From positions 73,171-131,682 of the forward strand of contig MIBJ01000048.1 in assembly GCA_001829495.1 (NCBI GenBank): 58,512 nt of DNA, given 5' to 3'. A program made the translations under genes and the position numbers. The DNA is from Spirochaetes bacterium RBG_16_49_21. GTDB lineage: Bacteria; Spirochaetota; UBA4802; UBA5550. A model generated the notes under the pieces. The model saw only the letters and a program-made list of their open reading frames with translations. It did not search any database and had not been told where the DNA came from. Below, in pieces: positions 1-8,098 of the stretch (the stretch's first letter is position 1; each line of letters opens with the position of its first letter).

Positions 1-1129
1 GCTTGACGGCAAGCCGCACGATTATATCCTGTCCGGTGGAAAGGCCGCCGGTAATACCGCCGCTGTTGTTGCCGGTAAAGGCGACGCTCCCGTTCTTCAT
101 GAACATCTGGTCATTGCAGCTGCTTCCGGTCATGTCCTTGACCCTTATGCCCGCCCCGATCTCAACGGCCTTTACCGTGCCGATGCTCATCATCCTTCCG
201 AGCTCTCCGTCGAGCTTGGAAAAGACCGGCTCTCCGATTCCGGCGGGAACGCCGCGCGCCACGACTTCGACGAGTCCGCCGCTTGAATCGCCGTCGTCCC
301 TGATGGATATGATCTTATCATACATGGCCCGGGCGCTCTCAAGGTGCGGGCAGTTCAGGACCGGATGCAGGCCCTTTTCAGCGAGCCCGGCGATTTCATT
401 TTCGGACAGGGGCTTGCGCTTTATATCGGGCACGATCTTCTCAATCTCGGCCAGTACCGCGATTTTTTCAACAAAGCGCATTCCCCTTTTAATGCGGCCT
501 TGTTTATAAACGAGATCGTATATGGGGTCCATGTCCCTTCTGACCTGCTTGAATGCCTTTACCGTGTCGCGTATGGCGCCGTAATCCATGTCCGGCATGG
601 CGATTCCCGCAGCTTCGCGCACGAACGAAAATATCTCGATGCCGTGGTCAAGCAGGATCTTTTTCGCCAATGCCCCGGCCGCCACGAGAGTCGAGGTGTA
701 CCGGCCGCTGAAAATGCCGGCTCCGATCGAATCGTCCCACTGGCCGTATTTCTGATAGGAGGCGTACGAGGCGTGGCCGGGCCGCGGCGTCCGGTTGGTA
801 GCCCGGTATTGTTCAATGTGCTCAAAGTGCCGGTCCAGGTTGGGAATTAAAACCGTCAGGGGGGTGCCGTTGGTATATCCTTCATTGGAAAAGCCTTCCA
901 TGGTGTCTGCGGCGTTAACCCCGGTGTATATGATCGGAATGTCCGGTTCACGCCGGGGCGAGGAGAGCTCGCCCTGGCCCGGTTTCCGCTGCAGAAGGTC
1001 GAAATATATCTCCTCTTCTTCAATGTATATGCCGGAAGGGACGCCCTGGATGTGCGTTATCAGTCCCTCCTGATATGATCCGCCCGCGACCGCTACCTGA
1101 AAGAAGGTGCCGTAGCTGCATCCGATCAT
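1..1129 (-). CDS. Chorismate synthase-family protein, divergent (3' end cut by window)
   Basis: About 376 residues are visible; the C-terminus lies beyond base 1. The fold is recognisable from RREPD near residue 60, RPGHASY near 115, GVPAGIGEPVF, KAVEIGAG and NSGGITGGLSTGQ. These correspond to the FMN- and EPSP-binding blocks of AroC, which makes chorismate from 5-enolpyruvylshikimate 3-phosphate. The second PROSITE-type block (G-x2-SGR-x-T) is intact. The first block, normally GESHG with an essential histidine, reads GGSYQ, and the usual RDYRGGGRSS stretch reads WDDSIGAGIFSG. It may therefore be a paralogue with altered chemistry rather than the housekeeping enzyme. The ATG at 1129 is preceded by AGGAGAG. 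It is the last gene of a minus-strand run, separated from the SDR gene by a repeat element. Family confident; activity uncertain. Confidence 0.8.
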   Translation of the reverse strand, partial: MIGCSYGTFFQVAVAGGSYQEGLITHIQGVPSGIYIEEEEIYFDLLQRKPGQGELSSPRREPDIPIIYTGVNAADTMEGFSNEGYTNGTPLTVLIPNLDRHFEHIEQYRATNRTPRPGHASYASYQKYGQWDDSIGAGIFSGRYTSTLVAAGALAKKILLDHGIEIFSFVREAAGIAMPDMDYGAIRDTVKAFKQVRRDMDPIYDLVYKQGRIKRGMRFVEKIAVLAEIEKIVPDIKRKPLSENEIAGLAEKGLHPVLNCPHLESARAMYDKIISIRDDGDSSGGLVEVVARGVPAGIGEPVFSKLDGELGRMMSIGTVKAVEIGAGIRVKDMTGSSCNDQMFMKNGSVAFTGNNSGGITGGLSTGQDIIVRLAVK

Positions 1130-1184
1130 GGCTCTCTCCTCTAATGAAAATAATTAGCTAACTTGAGTAAGTAAATTTTTTAAT

Positions 1185-1351
1185 TCCCCTCCCTTGATGG
1201 GAGGGGCTAGGGGAGGGTGATTAGAGCAGAAATTAAATATGACTGCTAATACACCATCAATATTATTCATTACTTCATTATTCCAAAGTTTTATTACGGC
1301 AAATCCTTTTCACCCCCACCCCGGCCCTCCCCCATCAAGGGGGAGGGAGTT
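1185..1351. repeat. Inverted-repeat element, family A (CCCTCCCTTGATGGG), copy 1
   Basis: This fills most of the 307-base gap between the chorismate synthase-like gene and the SDR gene. The left arm (1185-1221) contains CCCTCCCTTGATGGGAGGGG followed by a TAGGGGAGGGTGAT tail. The right arm (about 1310-1351) is its imperfect inverted copy with CCCATCAAGGGGGAGGG. Each arm can also fold on itself. The sequence between the arms is AT-rich and non-coding. A near copy lies at 2299-2450, so this is a dispersed non-coding element, REP- or MITE-like. Confidence 0.8.
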
Positions 1352-1436
1352 TTTGGATCAATTTTCACCTAAATCGAGTAATTATATTCAAGGATACTAA
1401 AATTGGCCAGTTAGTTTCATGTCAAGTGTTTAATAA

Positions 1437-2249
1437 TCACTGACGCTCCTTCATCGAAAAGTAGGACTTTTTAATGATATCATACGTTGAAGGCCGCGCC
1501 AGGGCGCGCAAAAAGACCGACTGCAGTTTTCCCCGGATACCCGGCGTGATCCTCGCCTTACCCTTGAACAGGGCGCCCAGGCCGATCTCTGCGCATTTTT
1601 CCGGCGATATTTGGCTCGATTTTATAATGCGGGGAACAAAGACATTGTTCGCCTTGAAAAAATTCGTATCAATTCCGCCGGGTGTGATACAGGTCACCCG
1701 CACGTTATGGCGCTTCCATTCGCAGTGGAGAGCCTCGGATAACGACAGGATATATCTCTTTGTCGGGCCGTAGGTAAGCGAGGCCGGATCGGGGAAGTAG
1801 GCCGCGATTGAGGATACGTTCAGGATATAGCCGCGCCTCCGTTCGATCATGAGCCTGCCGAAGAGAAAGCAGAGCTTCGTAAACGATGCTATGTGCAGAT
1901 TCAGGATGTTATCAACGCAATCGATTTCCCGCATCTCCCGGTCTATATTTAAGAATATGCCGGCGCAGTTGACCAGTATATCCACCGTGAATCTTCGCCG
2001 GTTGCAGAGGTCGAAGAGCCGGTCTGCGGAATCCGGCCTGAAGAGATCCAGGACGATGATCGTCACGGAACAGGAAAAGCGCCCTTTAATCTCATTGCGC
2101 ACGCGGTTAAGCTCTTTCGCGTTCTCGCTCACCAGTATGAGATCATGGCCGCGGCCGGCGCAATTCCTGGCGATTGACTCGCCCAGTCCTGACGAGGCTC
2201 CGGTTATGAGCGCGGTGAGCTTTTGGGCGGATTTGCTTTCGAATTTCAT
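1437..2249 (-). CDS. SDR-family NAD(P)-dependent oxidoreductase
   Basis: A 270-residue classical short-chain dehydrogenase with a Rossmann fold. The cofactor motif TGASSGLG is at residues 16-23, the NCAG motif lies near residue 93, a catalytic serine is in NVSSIAAY, and the Tyr-x3-Lys pair is YGPTK. The final 40 residues are basic and hydrophobic, as in COG0300-type SDRs that associate with membranes. Substrate cannot be read from sequence. It lies downstream of an IspD-type cytidylyltransferase and a sulfate-activation set on the same strand, so a role in making or modifying an activated sugar or polyol is plausible. Repeat elements flank it on both sides, so co-transcription is not certain. 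Confidence 0.85.
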   Translation of the reverse strand: MKFESKSAQKLTALITGASSGLGESIARNCAGRGHDLILVSENAKELNRVRNEIKGRFSCSVTIIVLDLFRPDSADRLFDLCNRRRFTVDILVNCAGIFLNIDREMREIDCVDNILNLHIASFTKLCFLFGRLMIERRRGYILNVSSIAAYFPDPASLTYGPTKRYILSLSEALHCEWKRHNVRVTCITPGGIDTNFFKANNVFVPRIIKSSQISPEKCAEIGLGALFKGKARITPGIRGKLQSVFLRALARPSTYDIIKKSYFSMKERQ

Positions 2250-2298
2250 GATTGATTAATTCACTAATGAACTTTTTATTCTTTTGTCGTTATCTTGT

Positions 2299-2450
2299 CC
2301 CCCTCCCTTGATGGGAGGGGTTAGGGGAGGGTGATTAGTTTTTTTCTGCTCCTGTTTGATTCTTTTGCAATTACCTCATAAAATACACTAAACTGCCGTT
2401 CACTACCTTTTTCACCCCCACCCCAGCCCTCCCCCATCGAGGGGGAGGGA
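2299..2450. repeat. Inverted-repeat element, family A, copy 2
   Basis: The left arm (2299-2334) and right arm (2413-2450) match copy 1 at 1185-1351, including the CCCTCCCTTGATGGGAGGGG core and the CACCCCCACCCC right end, with about 80 bases of unrelated AT-rich sequence between them. It occupies the spacer between the SDR gene and the cytidylyltransferase gene. Conserved arms around a non-conserved centre suggest a mobile or recombining non-coding element rather than a simple terminator. Confidence 0.8.
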
Positions 2451-2478
2451 GTTTGTAAATCAATTTTTGCCACAAGCA

Positions 2479-3183
2479 TCACTCAGAATTCTGCGCTACA
2501 ATATTCTCAGCCAAAAGGCAGGCGCAGCGGTAATCGAAATCGGTGGTGATTTTAAAATTCAGATGATCCCCCCCCACCATTTTTACCGTAAATCCCGCGT
2601 TGAGCGCAAGTGACGCGTCGTCGGTCGCTTGAAAGCCTGCGCTCAGGGCATCCGCATGCGCTGTGCGTATGATTGAGTACCGGAAGGCCTGGGGGGTCTG
2701 CGCTGCATGAAACCGGTCCCGCGGCGGGACTGACGCGACGAATCCATCGATCACTTCCGCAACGGTGTCCTGTACCGGGATATACACGGCCGCGGCCCCG
2801 TGTCGTTTCACGGCGATGATGCAGTTCCGCAGTATATCCCGCTTTATGAAAGGCCGGGCAGCGTCATGGTAAACCAGAATATCGCTCTCCTGAAAATCAT
2901 AGGATTTCAGCGCATTGAGGGCCGATTCCTGCCTGGTGGCTCCGCCCGGGATTATTTTTGATACTTTATGGATATTATATTTCCTGGCGATGTCATCCGC
3001 CCGGGTAATGAATTCGGATGGAGTAACGAGAAGAATATGATCAACCTCGGCGAGCCCGTTGCACGCCAGAAGAGACCAGGCCAATACCGGCTTATCGCCG
3101 AGGGGCAGGAACTGCTTCGGCACATCCCTTTTGAGCCGCCTGCCGCTGCCGCCCGCCAGTATGATCGCGTATGTTTGCGCCAT
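2479..3183 (-). CDS. ispD: IspD-type cytidylyltransferase (MEP or polyol-phosphate cytidylyltransferase)
   Basis: A 234-residue nucleotidyltransferase. The CTP-binding loop is AGGSGRR at residues 10-16, followed by PKQFLPLGDKPVL. DAARPF, QTPQAFRY, a TDDAS segment and a C-terminal KITTDFD stretch complete the pattern of IspD and TarI. IspD makes CDP-methylerythritol in the isoprenoid pathway; TarI and Bcs1 relatives make CDP-ribitol or similar for surface polymers. No ispF follows. The gene sits 15 bases downstream of cysN within a glycan-type cluster, so a polymer role is a real alternative to isoprenoid synthesis. The symbol reflects family only. Confidence 0.82.
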   Translation of the reverse strand: MAQTYAIILAGGSGRRLKRDVPKQFLPLGDKPVLAWSLLACNGLAEVDHILLVTPSEFITRADDIARKYNIHKVSKIIPGGATRQESALNALKSYDFQESDILVYHDAARPFIKRDILRNCIIAVKRHGAAAVYIPVQDTVAEVIDGFVASVPPRDRFHAAQTPQAFRYSIIRTAHADALSAGFQATDDASLALNAGFTVKMVGGDHLNFKITTDFDYRCACLLAENIVAQNSE

Positions 3184-3198
3184 GTCATTGCACCGCCG

Positions 3199-5004
3199 TC
3201 ACCAGGGCTTGAATATGATCCTTTTCTCCTGTAAGGTCTCTTTTATGATTCCCGCGATCTCGTCGACATTTTTTGCGTTCTCAATATGCTTGTCGATCGC
3301 CAGGTCGGTCGCTTCCTGTTCGCCGATCCAGATCGTTTCTATTTTATCCGGATTCACGATCGTCTTAATTATTTCCAGATCGCTCTGCCGCAGCTCGATT
3401 GCGGTGACGATCAGAATGATTCCCGCCTCCATCATGAGGTGGGCGATCTCGGCAAGCCGCCTGATATGTTCTATCTTCACGTCCTCGACGATGTCGCTGC
3501 CCTTGATGTCCGCGTCGACGCCGTAGAGCACGTTTCCTATGCCCATGAAATATACGATCTTGCCGTCCTCAAAGAGCTTCTTTTCAAGCGCGCGTGCTAT
3601 GGTCTTCTTCCCCGCGTCTTTTTTTCCGGTAATAAGGATAAGCGCGGACCTCTGATTATACCGGTCCGCGCGCTGCTCGACCGGAATGCCGCTGGTTACC
3701 CACTTGTAGTTCCTCAGGTACACGTTATCGCGGAGCCGTGACTGGCTGTCCCCGAGCTCCTCGTTTATTATGCCCCCGCCCGAAATTTCATAATCGTCGA
3801 TGATGACGAACCGGCTCATGAGCGGGTTTTCTTCGGAGGTATCAAAGGCTATTGGATGGGAAAGCGTCAGTATGCATTCAGCCACGTCATGCCGCTCGAT
3901 ACTGTTCTTGATGTCGCTCCAGTCCAGGCTGTTCGCGTTGATCACCCTGAGAATCTGCTCCAGCCTGAGCGGGACCTTGGCGCTTCCGATCTTGAGATAA
4001 TATTCTTTTTTCGCGAGCATCGGCTTTCTGCCGAGCCAGAACAGGCTGGTCTTGATGCGGGAGGTGATGTGCGGTTTTTTTTCATCGGCCTTTACGGCGA
4101 GCTCGCCCCTCTTGATATATATTTGCTCGTTCAGCGTGAATCCGACCGCTGCCGGAGCGGACGCGACTGCCGGCGGGTGCGCGTTGAACGCCTCGATTTC
4201 CTTCACCATGCCCCTTTTTCCTGACGGGAAAAAGAGGAGCTCGTCGCTCACGGCTACGGATCCCGAGGCAATGGAGCCGACGATGATCCTCCGGTTGTCG
4301 CCGAACCGGGTAAACTTGTATACATCCTGCACCGGCATGCGGAAGGGCTTTTCCACGGTATCACCGGCGGTTGTAAACTCTTCCAGGGCGTCCAGAACCG
4401 TGTTGCCGGAGTACCAGGGTATGGTTTTATCCTTATCCGTGATGTTGACCCCGAGAAAGCCGCTCACGGGGATGAAGCAGGACGGCTTCACGTTTATCCG
4501 GCCGAGAAACGCGCTGTACTCCTCTACGATGGCGTTGTATGTCTCCTGGCTATAGCCGACCAGGTCCATTTTGTTGACGAGCACGCAGATCTGATTGATG
4601 CCCAGCATGGAGAGCATGTACCCGTGCCGGCGCGAGTTTTCTCTCACCCCTTCGTTCGCGTCGATCACGAGGAGCGCGGCCTCCGCGTGGGCCGCTCCGG
4701 TTATCATGTTTTTGAGGAATTCGATATGGCCGGGCGCGTCGATAATGATGTAGTCCCTTTTGGTGGTTTTGAAAAAGACGCGGGCCGAATCGATGGTGAT
4801 CCCCTGGGACTGCTCGTCCTTTAAGGCGTCTATGAGAAAGGCGTATTCAAAGGGCTTTGAGTTCCGCTCGCAGTTTTCGCGCACCTGTTCGAGCTTTCCC
4901 TCCGGAAGCGAGCCGGTATCAACAAGCAGCCTTCCGATCACGGTGCTCTTGCCGTGATCCACGTGTCCGACGAACACGATGTTCATTTTCTTCCTGTTTT
5001 CCAT
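3199..5004 (-). CDS. cysN: Sulfate adenylyltransferase large subunit CysN with C-terminal degenerate APS kinase domain
   Basis: A 601-residue GTPase subunit of ATP sulfurylase. The EF-Tu-type GTPase domain (about 1-215) has P-loop GHVDHGKST, switch GITIDSA, DAPGH and NKMD. Two beta-barrel domains follow to about residue 430. The remainder resembles APS kinase (NodQ-type fusion), but its P-loop reads GKKDAGKKT instead of G-x-SG-x-GKST, the DGDN-x-R segment reads MGIGNVL, and the ISP and lid motifs are not recognisable, so this domain is probably inactive. Its start directly follows the cysD stop codon, so the two subunits are translated together. A separate, apparently active APS kinase lies upstream at 6077-6802. 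Confidence 0.95.
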   Translation of the reverse strand: MENRKKMNIVFVGHVDHGKSTVIGRLLVDTGSLPEGKLEQVRENCERNSKPFEYAFLIDALKDEQSQGITIDSARVFFKTTKRDYIIIDAPGHIEFLKNMITGAAHAEAALLVIDANEGVRENSRRHGYMLSMLGINQICVLVNKMDLVGYSQETYNAIVEEYSAFLGRINVKPSCFIPVSGFLGVNITDKDKTIPWYSGNTVLDALEEFTTAGDTVEKPFRMPVQDVYKFTRFGDNRRIIVGSIASGSVAVSDELLFFPSGKRGMVKEIEAFNAHPPAVASAPAAVGFTLNEQIYIKRGELAVKADEKKPHITSRIKTSLFWLGRKPMLAKKEYYLKIGSAKVPLRLEQILRVINANSLDWSDIKNSIERHDVAECILTLSHPIAFDTSEENPLMSRFVIIDDYEISGGGIINEELGDSQSRLRDNVYLRNYKWVTSGIPVEQRADRYNQRSALILITGKKDAGKKTIARALEKKLFEDGKIVYFMGIGNVLYGVDADIKGSDIVEDVKIEHIRRLAEIAHLMMEAGIILIVTAIELRQSDLEIIKTIVNPDKIETIWIGEQEATDLAIDKHIENAKNVDEIAGIIKETLQEKRIIFKPW

Positions 5005-5886
5005 CTACATGTACCCCTCGCGCCGCAGCGTTTCAAGCCCGCCGCCGTCCTCTTTGTCCTGAGCCCTGCCCGACCGCTCGGCGACGTTCTTGAGCTGCCC
5101 GCTTTTTAATTCTTCTATAATCTCCGTAACCGTGCGCGATTCCGAATTAATGGGGAAGGTACAGGGCCAGCACCCCAGGGAGCGGTACCGTGTGCCGTCT
5201 CCCTGGTTATAGTAGAGCGAAACCGTCGGTATTTTTTCGCGATCGATGTATTCCCATATATTGAGCTCGGTCCAGTCGAGCAGGGGATGGATCCTCAGGT
5301 GCGTGCCGGGAGCGAAATCGGTCTTGTACTGGTTCCAGAATTCGGGAGGCTGGTCCCCGATGTCCCACTCGCTCCGGTTGTCCCGGGGAGAGAAATAGCG
5401 CTCTTTCGACCGTGAGCCCTCCTCGTCCGCGCGGGCGCCGACGATCACGCCGGTGTACGGCTCGGTATTTTTATCGACCTCGTACCGGTTCGTGTGATGG
5501 TTGTATCGATACCGCTTTCCGCTCCCGTTCAGGGTGCTTACGAGCGCCTTTGTCTTGAGATTTCTGCAGCAGGCGATCCGGTCGACGCTTCCGTCCGGGA
5601 AGGTTTCTTTTTTTTCAAGGGCCTCCTCGTTTTTCCCCACGATCATCATGAGCTTCCATTCCCCTGCCAGACGGTCCCGGTATTGTATCATCTCGGGGAT
5701 CTTGTAGGTCGTATCGATATGCACGAGCGGGAAGGGAACGTGCCCGAAGAAGGCCTTGCGCGCGAGCCAGAGCAGCACGGTGGAATCCTTGCCTATGGAC
5801 CAGAGCATGCACAGGTTTTTAAAATTCGCGTACGCCTCACGCAGGAGATGAATGCTTATATTTTCCAGATTTTCAAGATGATCCAT
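5005..5886 (-). CDS. cysD: Sulfate adenylyltransferase small subunit CysD
   Basis: A 293-residue PP-loop ATP pyrophosphatase subunit of ATP sulfurylase, which forms adenosine phosphosulfate from sulfate and ATP with the CysN GTPase. Visible motifs are the PP-loop SIGKDS at about 31-36, [43 protein letters not shown] and the [10 protein letters not shown] block. The C-terminus, ETLRREGYM, is typical. GAGGAA precedes the ATG. The stop codon abuts the cysN start. No PAPS reductase or sulfite reductase gene is near, which favours sulfate activation for transfer to a glycan or lipid over assimilation to cysteine. Confidence 0.96.
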   Translation of the reverse strand: MDHLENLENISIHLLREAYANFKNLCMLWSIGKDSTVLLWLARKAFFGHVPFPLVHIDTTYKIPEMIQYRDRLAGEWKLMMIVGKNEEALEKKETFPDGSVDRIACCRNLKTKALVSTLNGSGKRYRYNHHTNRYEVDKNTEPYTGVIVGARADEEGSRSKERYFSPRDNRSEWDIGDQPPEFWNQYKTDFAPGTHLRIHPLLDWTELNIWEYIDREKIPTVSLYYNQGDGTRYRSLGCWPCTFPINSESRTVTEIIEELKSGQLKNVAERSGRAQDKEDGGGLETLRREGYM

Positions 5887-5917
5887 CGCGTTCCTCTATA
5901 TCCGATATTTGATAATT

Positions 5918-6091
5918 TCTCGCAAAGACGCAAAGGCGCGAAGAATCTTTTCTCTGACCTCACCCGCGCTCCGCGCACCCTCTCCTATTTAAGCTCGGAA
6001 GAAAGGAGAGGGTTTCCTCAGAATTAGTCTCATTCTACTCCCCCCTCTCCAATTTGGAGAGGGGCAGGGGGTGAGGTCAGTCTTTGCGAGA
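5918..6091. repeat. Inverted-repeat element, family B, overlapping the APS kinase stop
   Basis: The ends are an inverted pair, TCTCGCAAAGAC at 5918 and its complement ending at 6091. Inside, 5951-6017 (TCTCTGACCTCACCCGCGCT and on) is nearly identical to 39826-39891, and the right arm contains GGGGGTGAGGTCAG. The right end covers the last codons of the APS kinase gene, whose terminal residues SRKD and stop are encoded by the element. The element fills the spacer between the APS kinase gene and cysD. Confidence 0.75.
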
Positions 6092-6802
6092 GACACTCAA
6101 AAAATTACGATTAATATATGAAATAATAATATCAGCCGTCTCGTCAATGCTTCTCTTTTCAGTATCGATGATAATTTCGGGTTTTGACGGCGGCTCGTAC
6201 GGGTCGTCGATACCGGTGAAATTTTGTATTTCACCGGCACGCGCTTTTTTATACAGACCCTTCACGTCCCGTTCCTCGCAGGCCGCTAACGGTGTTGATA
6301 TATACACCTCGATGAAGTTGGCGCACAGGTTCCGCACGAAATCGCGCGATTCGATATACGGCGAGACGAATGACGAGATCACGATGACGCCGTTCTTTTC
6401 CAGAATGGAAGCGAGATACCCCACCCGTTTAATATGGCTGTGCCGCTCCTCCCGGGTAAAACCGGTTTCCGGAAAGACTGACCGGACCGCGTCCCCGTCG
6501 AGCCGGGTAACCCTGCACCCCGTTCTCGTCAGATACGCAAAGACCCTGTCCGCTATCGTGCTTTTGCCCGACCCGGATAATCCGGTGAACCAGAGCACAA
6601 AGGCCGGCCGGTCTTTTGTTCCAGGGGAGATTTTATCCCACGCGCGCTCGTGTAAAAAATAAACCGCCAGCTTGATCAATACCTCAAATCCGCATACAAT
6701 CGCAGCGATATCCATCCTTCCGGTCAGCGCATACACGAGCCCGAAGGTGATTGCCGTACCCAGTATGCGCCATGAGAGTGCTTTTGTGACGGTTTTGTTC
6801 AT
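6077..6802 (-). CDS. cysC: DUF2061 membrane domain fused to APS kinase (CysC)
   Basis: A 241-residue protein using the ATG at 6802; a longer form from 6847 would run through repeat sequence. Residues 1-58 form a DUF2061-like domain with two membrane segments around ALSWRILGTAITFGLVYALTG and the following hydrophobic stretch. Residues from about 65 are adenylylsulfate kinase: P-loop GLSGSGKST, LDGDAVR, FTREER, SSFVSPY, the lid KARAGEIQNFTGIDDPYE and a C-terminal IISYI helix. It phosphorylates APS to PAPS, the sulfate donor for sulfotransferases. The membrane anchor suggests PAPS production at the inner membrane. It heads the cysC-cysD-cysN run. Confidence 0.93.
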   Translation of the reverse strand: MNKTVTKALSWRILGTAITFGLVYALTGRMDIAAIVCGFEVLIKLAVYFLHERAWDKISPGTKDRPAFVLWFTGLSGSGKSTIADRVFAYLTRTGCRVTRLDGDAVRSVFPETGFTREERHSHIKRVGYLASILEKNGVIVISSFVSPYIESRDFVRNLCANFIEVYISTPLAACEERDVKGLYKKARAGEIQNFTGIDDPYEPPSKPEIIIDTEKRSIDETADIIISYINRNFLSVSRKD

Positions 6803-6821
6803 TTCAATATCACTCCAGATA

Positions 6822-6860
6822 CTCCCTCCCCCGTCCCCTCCCATCAAGGGAGGGGAGTCT
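6822..6860. repeat. Half element of repeat family A
   Basis: A single arm, ACTCCCTCCCCCGTCCCCTC followed by CCATCAAGGGAGGGGAGT, matches the arms of the elements at 1185 and 2299. It lies between the APS kinase start and the stop of the glycosyltransferase upstream and can fold into a short hairpin. No second arm is present. Confidence 0.65.
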
Positions 6861-6862
6861 TT

Positions 6863-8098
6863 CTACAGCGACTCAAGCAGCTCAAGCAGTATTGCCGCTG
6901 ATTTCTTCCAGGAAAAAAGCTCCGATCTCCGCAAGCCTTTATTCGACAGCCGTTTTTTAAGAGCTTTATTGTTTAAGATTTGTTCCATAACCGACGCCAA
7001 GCCGGCCGTGTCTTCAGGGTCGATCAGTATCGCAGCATCTCCCGCCACTTCCGGAATTGACGATCTATTCGAGGTTACGACCGGGCAGCCGCACTGCATG
7101 GCCTCAAGAACCGGGAGTCCGAATCCTTCATACAGCGAAGGGAACACGAAGAGCTCCGCCCCGGCGTACAGGGGGGCGAGATCGGAGTTCGGGACATATC
7201 CGGTAAAAATCACGTTATCATAGATGTCCGAATTTTTTATCCTACGGAAGAACTCGGTGCCGATCCACCCGGACATTCCGGCCAGGACGAGCGTGTAATC
7301 ATGGCGGCCCTGCATCCGGCTGAATGCCTCAAAGAGTGCTGTAAGATTTTTCCGCGGCTCCAGGGTGCATACCGAAAGTATGTAGCGTTTAGCGATCCCG
7401 TATTTTTTTCTCATGGCTTTAACTGCGGAGGCCGGCGCCTTGTAGAAAATTGTTTTGTCTGCCGCAAGCGGAATAGCCTCGATCCGGGTGTTGATGTTGA
7501 GGAGCCGGCGCGCGTCTTTTTTGGTATTGGCCGATATGGACACGAGCAGGTCCAGCTTCTTCATGTTTCCGAGGGTGAAGAATCTCATCCGCACCCTGTT
7601 GCCGAACTCCATGGTATCCGGATAGAGCTTCCACACCAGATCGTAAAGCATTCCGACCTTCTTCATCCGTGAAAAGAAAAAGTAGGGATAATAATAGGTT
7701 GAGGTGCCGACATAGATGTCGATGCGGTTTTTTTTCAGCGACGACGCGAGCTTGAAGGAAAAAACGATCTCATCCGCAATCTCGAGTAAAATTTTAGCGG
7801 CGCGGTAGATCAGTATCCGCAAAGACGCGGCCGCTCCCGCGCCTTTTTTCCCCGATCGCAGTTTCAGCCATTTGTTCCGCGTCCGCATGCGCAGTTTTTT
7901 CAACGCATAGTGAAAATCGACATGGCGCCATTTCTTGCTGCGAAGCTTCACGTGCTGTAAATCGTCCATAGTATAAATGAAATATTCATTTGAACCGTCG
8001 ATCTTTTGCAGCTCGTTCAGGTAATGCAGGACAACGTTGCCGACCCCGGTTATCGTATCCTGGCTCAAGGCATGCGCCTCAACAGCTATTCTCATCAT
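6863..8098 (-). CDS. GT4-family glycosyltransferase
   Basis: A 411-residue retaining glycosyltransferase of the GT-B fold. The N-terminal acceptor domain starts MMRIAVEAHALSQD with the TGVG loop. The C-terminal donor domain has LSVCTLEPRKNL, AGMSGW, VIFTGYVPNSDLAPLY and EGFGLPVLEAM, whose glutamates bind the nucleotide sugar. A long basic insertion lies around residues 75-110. The second ATG, at 8095, has better spacing from the AGGAG at its 5' side. The gene overlaps the next glycosyltransferase upstream by 20 bases. Such enzymes add sugars to lipid-linked oligosaccharides or exopolysaccharide; donor and acceptor are unknown. Confidence 0.9.
   Translation of the reverse strand: MMRIAVEAHALSQDTITGVGNVVLHYLNELQKIDGSNEYFIYTMDDLQHVKLRSKKWRHVDFHYALKKLRMRTRNKWLKLRSGKKGAGAAASLRILIYRAAKILLEIADEIVFSFKLASSLKKNRIDIYVGTSTYYYPYFFFSRMKKVGMLYDLVWKLYPDTMEFGNRVRMRFFTLGNMKKLDLLVSISANTKKDARRLLNINTRIEAIPLAADKTIFYKAPASAVKAMRKKYGIAKRYILSVCTLEPRKNLTALFEAFSRMQGRHDYTLVLAGMSGWIGTEFFRRIKNSDIYDNVIFTGYVPNSDLAPLYAGAELFVFPSLYEGFGLPVLEAMQCGCPVVTSNRSSIPEVAGDAAILIDPEDTAGLASVMEQILNNKALKKRLSNKGLRRSELFSWKKSAAILLELLESL

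Noticed and set aside
1-850. Two plus-strand frames of 168 residues at the window start
   Set aside because: They are antisense to the chorismate synthase-like gene, whose conserved blocks fix the true strand.
5918-6091. Possible structured RNA or riboswitch before cysD
   Set aside because: The same sequence recurs at unrelated loci, so it is a dispersed repeat.
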